Below are positions 32,667-41,398 of a stretch of 64,000 nt of DNA, in pieces. The DNA lies in the NCBI GenBank assembly GCA_934322085.1, contig CAKRGF010000002.1, positions 79,228 through 143,227 of the forward strand. Reading direction: 5' to 3'. Numbering within the stretch: the stretch's first letter is position 1; each line of letters starts with the position of its first letter. Under the pieces are notes generated by a model. It worked only from the letters and a program-made list of their open reading frames with translations. It searched no databases and was not told the DNA's origin. The position numbers were made by a program, and so were the translations under genes. This stretch comes from an uncultured Eubacterium sp. GTDB lineage: Bacteria; Bacillota; Clostridia; Lachnospirales; Lachnospiraceae.

Positions 32667-35105
32667 ATGAAATTCGGAAAATTTGATGACGCCAATCGTG
32701 AATATGTGATTACAACTCCCAAAACACCACTGCCTTGGATTAACTACCTAGGCAGCACGGATTTCTTTTCTTTGATTTCCAACACTGGTGGCGGGTACAG
32801 TTTCTATAAAGATGCAAAGCTGTTGCGTTTGACACGTTACCGCTACAACAACATTCCAAATGATGAGGGTGGCCGTTACTTCTATATAAAAGACGGTGAT
32901 ACCGTATGGAATCCCGGTTGGATGCCGGTCAAAACAGATTTGGATTTCTATGAATGCCGCCACGGCATGGGTTACACCCGCTTTATATCTGAGAAAACCG
33001 GAATCAAAGCAAATCTTTTGACTTTTGTTCCGGTTCACGACAATTGTGAAATCAATGAAATCACAATTACCAACACAACAGATTGCGAGCGCACCATAAC
33101 TTTATTTTCCTATATTGAGTTCTGTCTCTGGAATGCAATGGATGATATGACAAACTTCCAGCGAAACTTAAATACCGGAGAAGTAGAGGTTATCGGCTCC
33201 CGCATTTACCACAAAACAGAATACCGCGAGCGCCGCAACCATTATGCAGTCTTTGCCGTAAATCATGATATTGACGGATTTGACACAAGCCGCGACGCCT
33301 TTCTTGGTGCATACCGCAGTGCTGCAGACCCTCTTGCCATCGAGCAGGGAAATGCTACCGATTCGATAGCAAGCGGCTGGTATCCGATTGGCTCACACCA
33401 GATTAATCTGACACTGAAACCGGGTGAAAGCGAGACACTTGTATTTGTTCTTGGCTACTGTGAAAATGACCCGGATGATAAATTTGAAGCACCAAATGTA
33501 ATTAACAAAAAACCGGCAGACCAATTGCTTAACAAATACCAGACAAAAGAGCAGGTAAGTGATGCCTTCCACGAATTGAATGAGCATTGGAACAGTCTCC
33601 TCTCCCACTATACAGTGAAGTCAGGGGATGAAAAATTAAACCGCATGGTAAATATCTGGAACCAGTATCAATGCATGGTTACCTTTAATATGTCGCGTTC
33701 CGCTTCTTATTATGAATCCGGAATCGGACGAGGCATGGGATTCCGTGATTCCTGTCAGGATTTGCTCGGCTTTGTCCACCTGATTCCAGACCGTGCCAGA
33801 GAACGAATCATTGATATCGCATCCACGCAGTTTGCTGACGGCAGTGCTTACCATCAGTATCAGCCATTAACAAAAAAAGGAAACAGTGATATCGGAAGCG
33901 GCTTCAATGATGACCCATTGTGGCTGATTGCCGGAACTTCCGCTTATATTCGTGAAACCGGTGATTTCTCCATTTTGGACGAAACCGTTCCTTATGATAA
34001 TGACTTTAGTGTGGCAACAAGTTTGTTTGAACATCTGACCCGCTCCTTTAACTACACAGTCAACCACAAAGGACCTCATAATCTTCCATTGATTGGACGT
34101 GCTGACTGGAACGACTGCTTAAACTTAAACTGCTTCTCCGAAGAACCGGGCGAATCCTTCCAGACCTTTGGACCAAGCGAAGGACCGGTTGCTGAATCCG
34201 TATTTATTGCCGGTATGTTTGTCAAATACGGTAAAGAGTACGCTGACCTATGCGACGCAATTAATAAACCGGAGGAAGCAAAGAGAGCCAGAGAAGAAGT
34301 TGAAAAAATGGTCGCAGCCATTGAAGAAAGCGGTTGGGACGGCGAATGGTTCTTACGTGCTTACGACGCAGACGGCAACAAAGTCGGTTCCAAAGAATGC
34401 GAAGAGGGACAGATTTACATTGAACCTCAGGGCTTCTGTGTACTGGCAGGTGTCGGCGTAGAAAACGGCCTTGCTAAAAAAGCATTAGATTCCGTAAAAC
34501 AAAAACTGGATACCAAATATGGTATTGTACTTTTGCAGCCACCATATACAAGATACTATGTAAACCTTGGCGAAATTTCTTCTTATCCACCGGGATACAA
34601 AGAAAATGCCGGTATCTTCTGTCACAATAACCCTTGGATTTCCGCTGCTGAAACACAGATTGGACGCGGTGACAGAGCTTTTGAAATTTACCGCAAAACC
34701 TGCCCGGCTTATTTAGAAGAAATCAGTGAAATCCATCGCACCGAACCGTATGTCTATTCCCAGATGATTGCCGGAAAAGATGCTAAGACATTTGGTGAAG
34801 CGAAAAACAGCTGGCTCACAGGAACTGCCGCCTGGACCTTCTTAAATGTATCCCAATTCATTTTAGGTGTTGAGCCAACATTAAAAGGATTGAGCGTAAA
34901 CCCATGTATTCCGAAAAACTTTGGTGACTTTACAATTACCCGTACATTCCGCGGTGTTGAATACAACATTGAAGTAAAGAATCCGGATAATGTTGAAAAG
35001 GGTGTAAAGGAATTAATTGTTGACGGACAAAGTCTTGGACAGACAACCGTAATTCCGTATGACGCATCCAAAAAACAAGTTTCTGTAACCGTACAAATGG
35101 GTTAA
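32667..35105 (+). CDS. GH94 phosphorylase, probably cellobiose phosphorylase
   Basis: 812 residues, the usual size of cellobiose phosphorylases. The N-terminus MKFGKFDDANREYVIT, the segment LPWINYLGSTDFFSLISNTGGGYSFYKD, SGIGRGMGFRDSCQDLLGFVH and the catalytic-acid region GRADWNDCLNLN are all characteristic. Reaction: cellobiose + phosphate to glucose 1-phosphate + glucose in the cytoplasm. GGAGG stands 4 nt before the ATG. Divergent from a LacI regulator and a sugar ABC importer that would deliver the substrate. Cellodextrin, laminaribiose or chitobiose specificity exists in GH94, but the N-terminal sequence favours cellobiose. No signal peptide. Confidence 0.9.
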   Translation: MKFGKFDDANREYVITTPKTPLPWINYLGSTDFFSLISNTGGGYSFYKDAKLLRLTRYRYNNIPNDEGGRYFYIKDGDTVWNPGWMPVKTDLDFYECRHGMGYTRFISEKTGIKANLLTFVPVHDNCEINEITITNTTDCERTITLFSYIEFCLWNAMDDMTNFQRNLNTGEVEVIGSRIYHKTEYRERRNHYAVFAVNHDIDGFDTSRDAFLGAYRSAADPLAIEQGNATDSIASGWYPIGSHQINLTLKPGESETLVFVLGYCENDPDDKFEAPNVINKKPADQLLNKYQTKEQVSDAFHELNEHWNSLLSHYTVKSGDEKLNRMVNIWNQYQCMVTFNMSRSASYYESGIGRGMGFRDSCQDLLGFVHLIPDRARERIIDIASTQFADGSAYHQYQPLTKKGNSDIGSGFNDDPLWLIAGTSAYIRETGDFSILDETVPYDNDFSVATSLFEHLTRSFNYTVNHKGPHNLPLIGRADWNDCLNLNCFSEEPGESFQTFGPSEGPVAESVFIAGMFVKYGKEYADLCDAINKPEEAKRAREEVEKMVAAIEESGWDGEWFLRAYDADGNKVGSKECEEGQIYIEPQGFCVLAGVGVENGLAKKALDSVKQKLDTKYGIVLLQPPYTRYYVNLGEISSYPPGYKENAGIFCHNNPWISAAETQIGRGDRAFEIYRKTCPAYLEEISEIHRTEPYVYSQMIAGKDAKTFGEAKNSWLTGTAAWTFLNVSQFILGVEPTLKGLSVNPCIPKNFGDFTITRTFRGVEYNIEVKNPDNVEKGVKELIVDGQSLGQTTVIPYDASKKQVSVTVQMG

Positions 35106-35114
35106 TAAAAAGAA

Positions 35115-35157
35115 AAAAAGACCTGCCGTGCAGTAAACCACACGGCAGGTCCTTTTT
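35115..35157. terminator. Bidirectional terminator between GH94 and ABC genes
   Basis: GACCTGCCGTG (35120-35130) and CACGGCAGGTC (35141-35151) form an 11-bp stem flanked by A-run on the left and T-run on the right, so it can end both the rightward phosphorylase and the leftward exporter transcript. Confidence 0.88.
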
Positions 35158-35168
35158 TCCTTATTCTT

Positions 35169-36902
35169 TTAGCTCCACTGAGCATCAAACAATTTCTTAT
35201 AAAATCCATTTGCAGCTAACAGTTTTTCATGATTTCCCTGCTCCACGATTTTTCCATCCCGCATCACAAGAATCACATCTGCTTCCTGAATGGTTGACAA
35301 ACGATGTGCCACCAGAAAACTCGTTCTACCCTGCATCATCGTAGCAAACGCCTTCTGAATCCTCATCTCAGTGCGCGTATCTATGGATGAAGTTGCCTCA
35401 TCCAAAATCAGCATTGGCGGCAGACAAAGCATTACTCTTGTAATACATAACAACTGTTTCTGTCCTGCCGACAAACTTCCGCCATCTTCACCAATCACGG
35501 TATCATAACCTTTTGGAAGTCTCTTAATAAAACTGTGTGCGTGACTTGCCTTTGCCGCTGCTAACACTTCATCGTCCGTCGCATTCTCACGCCCCATCAC
35601 GATATTTTCCCGGATGGTTCCCTGCTTTAACCACGTTTCCTGAAGCACCATACCATAATTAGCACGAAGGCTCTCTCTCGTCACTTTCCGGATATCTTTT
35701 TCACTTACTTTAATTGCACCGGAATTTACATCATAAAACCGCATCAAGAGATTAATTAACGTCGTTTTACCACAACCGGTAGGACCAACAATTGCTACAC
35801 GCTGTCCAGGCTTTACCTGTAAATTAAAATGCTCAATCAATTTCTGATTCGGCTCATAAGAAAAATAAACATCTTCAATTTCTACTTTTCCATCTGCTTT
35901 TCCAAGTTTTATGGCATCTTCTGAATTCGGAATCTCCGGCGTTTCTTCAATCAACTCAAGCACTCGTCCGGCACAGGCAATCGCATTTTGAAGCTCTGTC
36001 ACGACACCTGAAATTTCGTTAAACGGTTTTGTATACTGGTTTGCGTAGCTTAAAAAACAGGAAAGCTGTCCAACCGAAATACCGCCCTGAATCGCGAAAA
36101 AGGCACCAAACACACCAACTGCCGCATACACAAGCGCATTGACAAAACGAGTGGACGGATTGGTAATGGATGAGAAAAAGGTTCCCTGAAGCGAATACTT
36201 AGAAAGACGGTCATTAATTTCATCAAAACGGTCTCCTACTTCTTTCTCCTGTCCAAATGCCTGAACTACCTTCTGGTTGCCAATCATTTCTTCAATCAGT
36301 GCCGTCTGCTCTCCTCTGGTCTCTGACTGCATACGAAACATCTGATATGTTCTTTTCGCAATAAACGCCGCCACAAATAAAGACACCGGTGTCAGAACCA
36401 CAACAACTAATGCAATCGGCACACTGACACTAAGCATAAAGCCAAGCGTTCCTAAAATCGTGATTACGCCAGTAAACAACTGGGTAAATCCCATCAACAA
36501 TCCGTCGGCAAACTGGTCGGCATCCGCAATGACACGGCTCACAATTCCACCATAAGAATGACTGTCAATGTAACTAAGCGGAAGTACCTGAATTTTCTCA
36601 AAAGCATCCGTACGAATATCACGCACAACACTGTAAGTAATTTTGTTATTGGCAACATTCATCACCCACTGTGCCACCATCGTAAGCAAAATAGCAATTC
36701 CGATTTTCACACAAATGTGATAAACACCGGCAAAATCAACTTGTCCTTTTCCTACAATCAAATCCACTGCTTGTCCGGTAAGAATCGGCACGTAAAGGGT
36801 AAGCACAACCGTAATCAGCGCCAGTACAAGAGAAACAATCAGGAAAAACCGGTAGCGGCGGATATAATGCAGCACCTTTTTTATCGTTTCCTTCTGCGTC
36901 AT
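35169..36902 (-). CDS. ABC exporter half-transporter (fused membrane and ATPase domains)
   Basis: 577 residues: six-helix type IV exporter domain (about 1-310), then ATPase with Walker A GPTGCGKTT, signature LSAGQKQLLCITRVML, Walker B MLILDEATSSID and switch H VAHRLS. The signature is LSAGQ rather than LSGGQ, a common sign of the degenerate or asymmetric partner in heterodimers. It follows another half-transporter by 2 nt, so the two probably form a heterodimeric multidrug-like exporter. Last gene of the five-gene operon. Confidence 0.9.
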   Translation of the reverse strand: MTQKETIKKVLHYIRRYRFFLIVSLVLALITVVLTLYVPILTGQAVDLIVGKGQVDFAGVYHICVKIGIAILLTMVAQWVMNVANNKITYSVVRDIRTDAFEKIQVLPLSYIDSHSYGGIVSRVIADADQFADGLLMGFTQLFTGVITILGTLGFMLSVSVPIALVVVVLTPVSLFVAAFIAKRTYQMFRMQSETRGEQTALIEEMIGNQKVVQAFGQEKEVGDRFDEINDRLSKYSLQGTFFSSITNPSTRFVNALVYAAVGVFGAFFAIQGGISVGQLSCFLSYANQYTKPFNEISGVVTELQNAIACAGRVLELIEETPEIPNSEDAIKLGKADGKVEIEDVYFSYEPNQKLIEHFNLQVKPGQRVAIVGPTGCGKTTLINLLMRFYDVNSGAIKVSEKDIRKVTRESLRANYGMVLQETWLKQGTIRENIVMGRENATDDEVLAAAKASHAHSFIKRLPKGYDTVIGEDGGSLSAGQKQLLCITRVMLCLPPMLILDEATSSIDTRTEMRIQKAFATMMQGRTSFLVAHRLSTIQEADVILVMRDGKIVEQGNHEKLLAANGFYKKLFDAQWS

Positions 36903-36904
36903 AA

Positions 36905-38629
36905 CTATCTTGCCCCCTTTCCGTATTGGGATTCATAAATTTCCCGATAGACCTCACAGGAATCAATCAGCGTATCATGCGTTCCCATTCCTACAATCAC
37001 GCCATCATCAAGCACAACAATCTTATCCGCATTCCGCACCGAAGCCGCACGCTGGGAAACAATAAAGAGTGTCATATCTTTTAACTCTTCACGAATTGCC
37101 TTTCTAAGGGCGGCATCCGTTGCATAATCGAGTGCCGAAGCACTATCATCCATAATCAATATCTCCGGTCTTCTCACTAACGCTCTGGCAATCGTCAGAC
37201 GCTGTTTTTGTCCTCCGGAGAAGTTTCGTCCTCCCTGCTCCACAACCGAATCCAGTCCATCCGGTTTTCCAAGAACAACTTCTTTTGCCTGTGCAATTTC
37301 AAGCGCCTTCCACATTTCCTCTTCCGTTGCATCCTTTTTGCCCCATTGCAGATTGGAACGGATGGTTCCTTCAAACAAAACGGCTTTCTGAAGCACAACA
37401 CCAATCCGATTTCTCAGCGAGGCAAGAGACTGCTTATGAACCTCCACGCCATCAACGAGTAATTTCCCGGATGTAATATCATAAAATCTCGGAATCAAAT
37501 GAACTAACGATGTTTTTCCGGAACCAGTACCACCGATAACACCAACGGTCTCTCCCTTTTTCACGGAAAAATGAATATCGGTAAGGGATTCCGTATGGGT
37601 TCCCGGATAGATAAGACCGACATGTTCAAATGAAACCGCAATGTCGCCATCCCCCGGCTTTGTCTCCTCATCCGGCGTAGAAAGTCCCGGTTCTCTCTCA
37701 AAGACTTCCTGCACACGGTCGCCACAGGCAATCGCTTTATTTACCATAACAATCATGTTCGCCAGTTTGATTAACTCTACCAAAATCTGCGCCGTATAAT
37801 TAACTAACGCAACCACCTGTCCCTGAGACAAATAACCGGCATCTACTTTCAGCGCACCAATCCAGATTAACGCAATTACTCCGACATTGATAATCAGATA
37901 GGTAATCGGATTTGTAAGTGCGGAAACTCTTCCCACTACCATCTGGAACTTATTTAATGCCTGATTTTCTTCCGCAAATTTTTCCTTCTCCTGTTCCTGC
38001 TTATTAAAAGCACGCTGCACACGGACACCGGACAAATTCTCACGGGTTCTTCCTAACAGCTTATCAAGTGCCTCCTGCACACGGCGGTACATCGGAATGC
38101 TAACAAACATCACACCGAAAATAACGATTGATAATAATGGAATGACAACTACAAAAACAAGCGCAGCCTTGACATCAATTGTAAACGCCATAACCATCGC
38201 ACCGAGCACTACAAAAGGCGAACGCAAAAACAAACGCAGTGCCATATTAACGGCTGCCTGTAACTGGTTCGTATCACTTGTCAAACGGGTAATCAATGTA
38301 GAACTTCCTACCTGGTCAACATCTCCAAACGATAAGGACTGAATATGACGAAACAACGCCTGTCTCAGTCCGGCGGCAAATCCCACAGCTGCTTTCGCCG
38401 CAAAATACTGCGCCACAAGAGCAGCGGTCAAACCAACCGCTGCCAAAAGAACCAATATACCTCCCATCCATCCAATAAAACCATAATCTCTGCTTCCGAT
38501 TCCATGGTCAATAATTGCTGCCATAACAAGCGGTACAAATAATTCTAACGTCGCCTCAAACAATTTAAACAACGGGGCGAAAATACACTCTTTTTTGTAT
38601 GAACTTAAAAACTTAAATAACTGCTTCAC
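36905..38629 (-). CDS. ABC exporter half-transporter
   Basis: 574 residues, same layout: exporter domain with LITRLTSDTNQLQAAVNM, then Walker A GGTGSGKTS, signature FSGGQKQRLTIARALV. The catalytic position after Walker B reads ILIMDDSASALD, with aspartate instead of glutamate (usual LDEATSALD), so one ATP site of the pair is likely impaired. GTG start with AGGAGG upstream, overlapping the 3' end of the preceding exporter gene by 17 nt. Partner of the 577-residue protein. Confidence 0.9.
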   Translation of the reverse strand: MKQLFKFLSSYKKECIFAPLFKLFEATLELFVPLVMAAIIDHGIGSRDYGFIGWMGGILVLLAAVGLTAALVAQYFAAKAAVGFAAGLRQALFRHIQSLSFGDVDQVGSSTLITRLTSDTNQLQAAVNMALRLFLRSPFVVLGAMVMAFTIDVKAALVFVVVIPLLSIVIFGVMFVSIPMYRRVQEALDKLLGRTRENLSGVRVQRAFNKQEQEKEKFAEENQALNKFQMVVGRVSALTNPITYLIINVGVIALIWIGALKVDAGYLSQGQVVALVNYTAQILVELIKLANMIVMVNKAIACGDRVQEVFEREPGLSTPDEETKPGDGDIAVSFEHVGLIYPGTHTESLTDIHFSVKKGETVGVIGGTGSGKTSLVHLIPRFYDITSGKLLVDGVEVHKQSLASLRNRIGVVLQKAVLFEGTIRSNLQWGKKDATEEEMWKALEIAQAKEVVLGKPDGLDSVVEQGGRNFSGGQKQRLTIARALVRRPEILIMDDSASALDYATDAALRKAIREELKDMTLFIVSQRAASVRNADKIVVLDDGVIVGMGTHDTLIDSCEVYREIYESQYGKGAR

Positions 38630-40832
38630 ACTTTCCTCCTAGTGGTAAATTTTCGTCTCCCTGCATTGCTAACTGTGCTTTTACAAGTCGGTAGTAAATA
38701 CCTCTCTTTGCAATCAATTCTTCATGAGACCCCACTTCCGCAACACGATGTCCGTCAATTACAACAAGTCTGTCTGCATGTTTTAGCGTTGAAAGACGAT
38801 GCGCAATCGCAAAGGTAGTACGTCCCTTGGTCAAACGCTCCAATGCTTGTTGTATCATAAATTCACTCTCCGTGTCAAGACTTGCCGTTGCTTCATCTAA
38901 AATTAACAGTCTAGGTTCATTCAAAATTGCTCTCGCAATCGCAATCCGCTGTCTCTCTCCACCGGACAAACTGTGTCCTTTTTCTCCCACATATGTATTA
39001 TAGCCATCCGGCGTCTGTGATATAAATTCATGCGCATTTGCCGTTTTTGCCGCCATTATTACTTCTTCTAACGAGGCATCCGGTCTGGCAAAACGGATAT
39101 TTTCAAGAATTGTCCCGGAGAATAAAAATGTCTCCTGTAACACCACACCAATTTGTGAATGAAAATAATCCGACTGGATTTCCTTTATATTATGCCCATC
39201 GACTAACAATTTACCATCATCCACTTCGTAAAGACGCATAATCAAATTGATAATCGTAGACTTTCCGGTTCCGGATGCACCTACGATACCAATCATTTCC
39301 CCTTTCTTTATCGTAAGGTTCAAATCTTCCAAAACCGGCTGATACGATTTGTAACCAAACGAGGCATGCTCAAACCGGATTTCTCCTTCCACATCAAGGT
39401 GAATCGGCTTTTGCACATCCTCAATAAAAGGTTCCTGCGTCAAAACATCATTGATTCTTTCCATACTGCTAATCAGATTCATCAGTTCCCTCGGCATATT
39501 TGTCATCCAATTTAAGTACATATACAAAAGCTGTGTATATGTTACAAACTGTAGCAGTTCACCAGTCGTCATCCTGCCGCCTAATACATCCAGTCCGCCA
39601 AAATAAATCACAAGGAACACACCGGCTCCCATCAAAAGGCTGACCATCGGCATAAATACCGCCCAGAACACTTCATTTTTTGTCTGCACACGGCAGAACT
39701 CATCTGTGAGCGCATTAAACTTATCCCGTTCACTCTCTTCTTTTCCATAGGATTTCACCACACGCATACCGGATATCACATCCTGCAAACTGCTGTTTAC
39801 CTCATCGCTCTTTTTAAACTGCAAATGAAACCGTCTGTGAATATTCTTTCGGAACGCATACGTCACAAATACTGCCACCGGAATGAAAACAAACGCAAGC
39901 AATGCAAGTTTTACATTGAGTAACACCATAAAAATAATGTCACAGGCAAAAATAAAACAGACCGTAAACATATTACAGAAAGTTCGCTCCATAAATTCAC
40001 GAATCTTTCCCGTATCAAAAACAATTCGGTTCATCAATTCGCCCGGCCTTCTGTCATTGATAAAATTCAGTGATAAAACCTGAATGTGAGAAAACAGCCG
40101 CTGCCGCAAATCTTTTGAAATAGTTGCTCCTAAAACCGTACAGTAATACGTTTTTAAAATGTTAATCACAACAATTCCGACACTTAACAAAAACATGATT
40201 CCAAGGCAGATAAAAGCGGTTGAAATTCCACCCTCTCTGCGTTTCAAAACATCGTCCACCAAATGCTTTTGTATTTCCGGATTCAAGAGTGTCACAACAG
40301 CAGCCAGAATCATTAACACAATGATCCCCGCAAACTTTCTCTTATACGGTGCCGCCATTTTCAAAAAGCCTTTCCAGAACCCGCCCTCTTTGGAGCAGTG
40401 CGGACAATATTTCGTACCCGGTATCGCATGGTGGCATTTCGGACATATTTTCTCATATTCCGTACTGACTACCTCTTCCTCTCTGCCGGATGCCAGAATA
40501 TGAATTCCTCTGGCAATGTAAGCATAACGCGATAAATGTCTCGCCGAATAATGAACAATGTGCTTTGGCACACCGTCAAAATTGATTACTAAAAGTCCGC
40601 CACCGATTTTTGCCTCTGCTTTTACATCGATACATTTGGAAACATCGTATTCCTGTTTGATACTGCCCTTATCCACAACAAAAAGTCTGCGGTTTGTGAC
40701 AATAAAATAGGAGTCTTCCAAAAAATTTCCGGCATCATCAATATCGACCGGAACCGCATAGTAAATGCGTTCGTTATCCGTAAGCGAAATAACCTGCTCT
40801 GCCTCTTTTGGCAGTTCATATCTTAAAATCAT
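38613..40832 (-). CDS. ABC exporter with N-terminal PH-like and zinc-ribbon extension
   Basis: 739 residues. The first ~130 residues form a beta-rich domain (SLTDNERIYYAVPVDIDDAGNFL, ITNRRLFVVDKGSI) like the small PH-like domains seen in clostridial proteins, followed by a zinc ribbon CPKCHHAIPGTKYCPHC. Then a six-helix exporter domain and an ATPase (GASGTGKST, LSGGERQRIAIARA, LLILDEATASLD). A cytoplasmic sensory extension of this kind is unusual for type IV exporters. Probably pairs with the 774-residue exporter encoded upstream. Export substrate unknown. Confidence 0.85.
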   Translation of the reverse strand: MILRYELPKEAEQVISLTDNERIYYAVPVDIDDAGNFLEDSYFIVTNRRLFVVDKGSIKQEYDVSKCIDVKAEAKIGGGLLVINFDGVPKHIVHYSARHLSRYAYIARGIHILASGREEEVVSTEYEKICPKCHHAIPGTKYCPHCSKEGGFWKGFLKMAAPYKRKFAGIIVLMILAAVVTLLNPEIQKHLVDDVLKRREGGISTAFICLGIMFLLSVGIVVINILKTYYCTVLGATISKDLRQRLFSHIQVLSLNFINDRRPGELMNRIVFDTGKIREFMERTFCNMFTVCFIFACDIIFMVLLNVKLALLAFVFIPVAVFVTYAFRKNIHRRFHLQFKKSDEVNSSLQDVISGMRVVKSYGKEESERDKFNALTDEFCRVQTKNEVFWAVFMPMVSLLMGAGVFLVIYFGGLDVLGGRMTTGELLQFVTYTQLLYMYLNWMTNMPRELMNLISSMERINDVLTQEPFIEDVQKPIHLDVEGEIRFEHASFGYKSYQPVLEDLNLTIKKGEMIGIVGASGTGKSTIINLIMRLYEVDDGKLLVDGHNIKEIQSDYFHSQIGVVLQETFLFSGTILENIRFARPDASLEEVIMAAKTANAHEFISQTPDGYNTYVGEKGHSLSGGERQRIAIARAILNEPRLLILDEATASLDTESEFMIQQALERLTKGRTTFAIAHRLSTLKHADRLVVIDGHRVAEVGSHEELIAKRGIYYRLVKAQLAMQGDENLPLGGKCEAVI

Positions 40833-40855
40833 ACTACTACCTCAAACTTTCTATC

Positions 40856-41398
40856 CTACAAGAACAAATCCAGTTTTCTTTGTTCCTTCTGCGAAAGAGC
40901 AAATACATCCCGTATCTCAAACCGGTTTTCATCCAAATCAGTGATGAGAAGACGGCAGTCACTTAACCGCACCACCGCATTACTTCCCATATTAATCGTA
41001 AAGCGACACTCCCCACGGTCGGTCATAACATGAAAATAGGCATAACCATACTCATCCTTGATATCCAGAATCTTCTGAATTACCGGGGTAAAATAATGAA
41101 GATTTAACTGCTCCAAAAGCATTTTTTTCGTTTTCTTATCTACCTCTTTGATATTTTTTATTACCCCAATTTCATGGGAACGTTCTTCTACCGTCCGAAT
41201 CGAAAGAAAAGAATCCGGCTCAGTAAATGGAAACAGACGAATCACCTGAATCCTGTCCCACCTCTTTCCCTCGTAAGAAAGAGATAAAAAGCCGCCCTCT
41301 GTTCTCTCAAAAACAGCATTGTCCTGATTCAGATAGTGAATTGCCGTCATTTCCTCGACTTCATTTTCCATATTTGTGATGACTTGATTTTCACTCAT
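40856..41398 (-). CDS. DUF1854-family protein of ABC exporter operon
   Basis: 180 residues, soluble. Pattern LSLSYEGKRWDRIQVIRLFPFTEPDSFLSI, then EIGVIKNIKEVDKKTKKMLLEQLNLHYFTPVIQKIL and FEIRDVFALSQKEQRKLDLFL. This matches the DUF1854 family, which I recall being found beside ABC exporters, sometimes near cyanophycin genes. Overlaps the preceding ABC gene by ATGA and is 23 nt from the next, so it is firmly within the operon, most likely as an accessory or regulatory subunit. Biochemical role unknown. Confidence 0.75.
   Translation of the reverse strand: MSENQVITNMENEVEEMTAIHYLNQDNAVFERTEGGFLSLSYEGKRWDRIQVIRLFPFTEPDSFLSIRTVEERSHEIGVIKNIKEVDKKTKKMLLEQLNLHYFTPVIQKILDIKDEYGYAYFHVMTDRGECRFTINMGSNAVVRLSDCRLLITDLDENRFEIRDVFALSQKEQRKLDLFL

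Noticed and set aside
32462..32722. Minus-strand ORF of 86 codons across the phosphorylase leader
   Set aside because: It is a by-product of the hairpin region, has no ribosome site, and runs into the start of the phosphorylase gene.
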